Source: Clostridiaceae bacterium
Lineage (GTDB): Bacteria; Bacillota; Clostridia; UMGS1883; JAAYMJ01
Length of the DNA: 6,016 nt
Assembly (NCBI GenBank): GCA_012521455.1
Contig: JAAYMJ010000046.1
Span: forward strand, 1-6,016
Direction: 5' to 3'
Shown here: in pieces, positions 5,616 through 6,016 of the stretch
Layout of the letters: every line of letters begins with the position of its first letter
How positions within the stretch are numbered: the first letter of the stretch is position 1
The notes under the pieces: model-generated
The model's database searches: none
What the model was told of the DNA's origin: nothing
What the model saw: the letters and a program-made list of their open reading frames with translations, nothing else
Made by a program: the position numbers and the translations under genes

Positions 5616-6016
5616 TTATAACCTTTCCATATATTCGCCTGTTCGGGTATCCACCCTGATAATGTCGCCGGTGTTTACAAACAGCGGAACCATGATTGTC
5701 GCGCCGGTTTCCAAAGTCGCGGGCTTTGTCGCGCCTGTCGCGGTATCGCCCTTAACGCCGGGTTCTGTCGCGGTAACCTTCAATTCAACAAATGTGGGGG
5801 GCTCGATACCGAAAACATTGCCCTTGTAGGAAAGGATTTTTACAATGTCGTTTTCCTTTACAAATTTTAAAGCGTCCCCTACTTTGTCGGCGTTAATGGG
5901 GATTTGTTCATAGGTTTCCTGGTCCATGAAGTAGTATAGGTTTCCGTCGTTGTAAAGGTATTCCATGTCCTTTCTTTCAATGTGGGCCTTTTCGAACTTA
6001 TCCGTCGGGCGGAAAG
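5616..6016 (-). CDS. efp: Elongation factor P, C-terminal part (5' end outside window)
   Basis: EF-P binds ribosomes stalled on consecutive prolines and promotes peptide-bond formation. The frame is open to the right edge: [16 protein letters not shown] precedes the first in-window ATG (5966), matching the end of EF-P domain I and start of domain II, so that ATG is internal. About 132 codons are visible, equal to roughly the last 70% of the usual 185 residues. The two OB-fold domains II and III are covered, with [15 protein letters not shown], the conserved [16 protein letters not shown] segment, and the EF-P family signature K-x-A-x4-G-x2-I-x-V-P-x2-V-x2-G (5726-5667). The N-terminal KOW-like domain and its modified lysine lie outside the window, so the modification type cannot be judged. 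The next gene on this strand is the CD1247-like protein, 43 bases on, a common clostridial pairing. Confidence 0.96.
   Translation of the reverse strand, partial: FRPTDKFEKAHIERKDMEYLYNDGNLYYFMDQETYEQIPINADKVGDALKFVKENDIVKILSYKGNVFGIEPPTFVELKVTATEPGVKGDTATGATKPATLETGATIMVPLFVNTGDIIRVDTRTGEYMERL

Overview
The window looks like chromosomal DNA of a Firmicutes/Clostridia-type bacterium. The evidence is a dnaG-rpoD pair with a SigA-like 360-residue sigma factor, an efp gene followed by a small acidic zinc-ribbon protein of the clostridial 'CD1247 N-terminal domain' type, strong AAGGAGG-like ribosome binding sites, and moderate to low GC with A/T-rich spacers. A cytoplasmic GH127 beta-L-arabinofuranosidase suggests use of plant or other arabinose-containing glycans, as in gut or rumen clostridia. 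This ecological reading is inference. No species can be named from the sequence.

Layout. Positions 1-2184 (+) hold the 3' two thirds of dnaG (primase) and a complete rpoD (housekeeping sigma factor). They overlap by one base (TAATG), with the rpoD ribosome binding site inside the end of dnaG. A strong C6/G6 hairpin plus T tract closes the unit at about 2191-2215. Positions 2216-3146 are a gene-free gap of about 0.93 kb where the two gene blocks converge. It holds several exact inverted repeats, a near-consensus sigma-A promoter on the minus strand, and a 16-bp terminator hairpin just downstream of that promoter. Positions 3147-6016 (-) hold, in transcription order, the 3' part of efp (elongation factor P), the CD1247-like zinc-ribbon gene, a terminator-like hairpin, and the GH127 gene.

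How the genes work together. DnaG and RpoD form the core of the classic macromolecular-synthesis operon. EF-P rescues ribosomes stalled at polyproline stretches, and the small acidic protein is a conserved neighbour of unknown role. The arabinofuranosidase is a catabolic gene with no visible transporter, regulator or partner hydrolase, and its transcription source is unclear.

Most of the window is ordinary housekeeping sequence, and I see no convincing multi-gene novel system. The points most worth a second look are the orphan minus-strand promoter-terminator unit (a candidate RNA of about 67 nt), the structured gap around it, and the zinc-ribbon protein whose second expected cysteine is an arginine.
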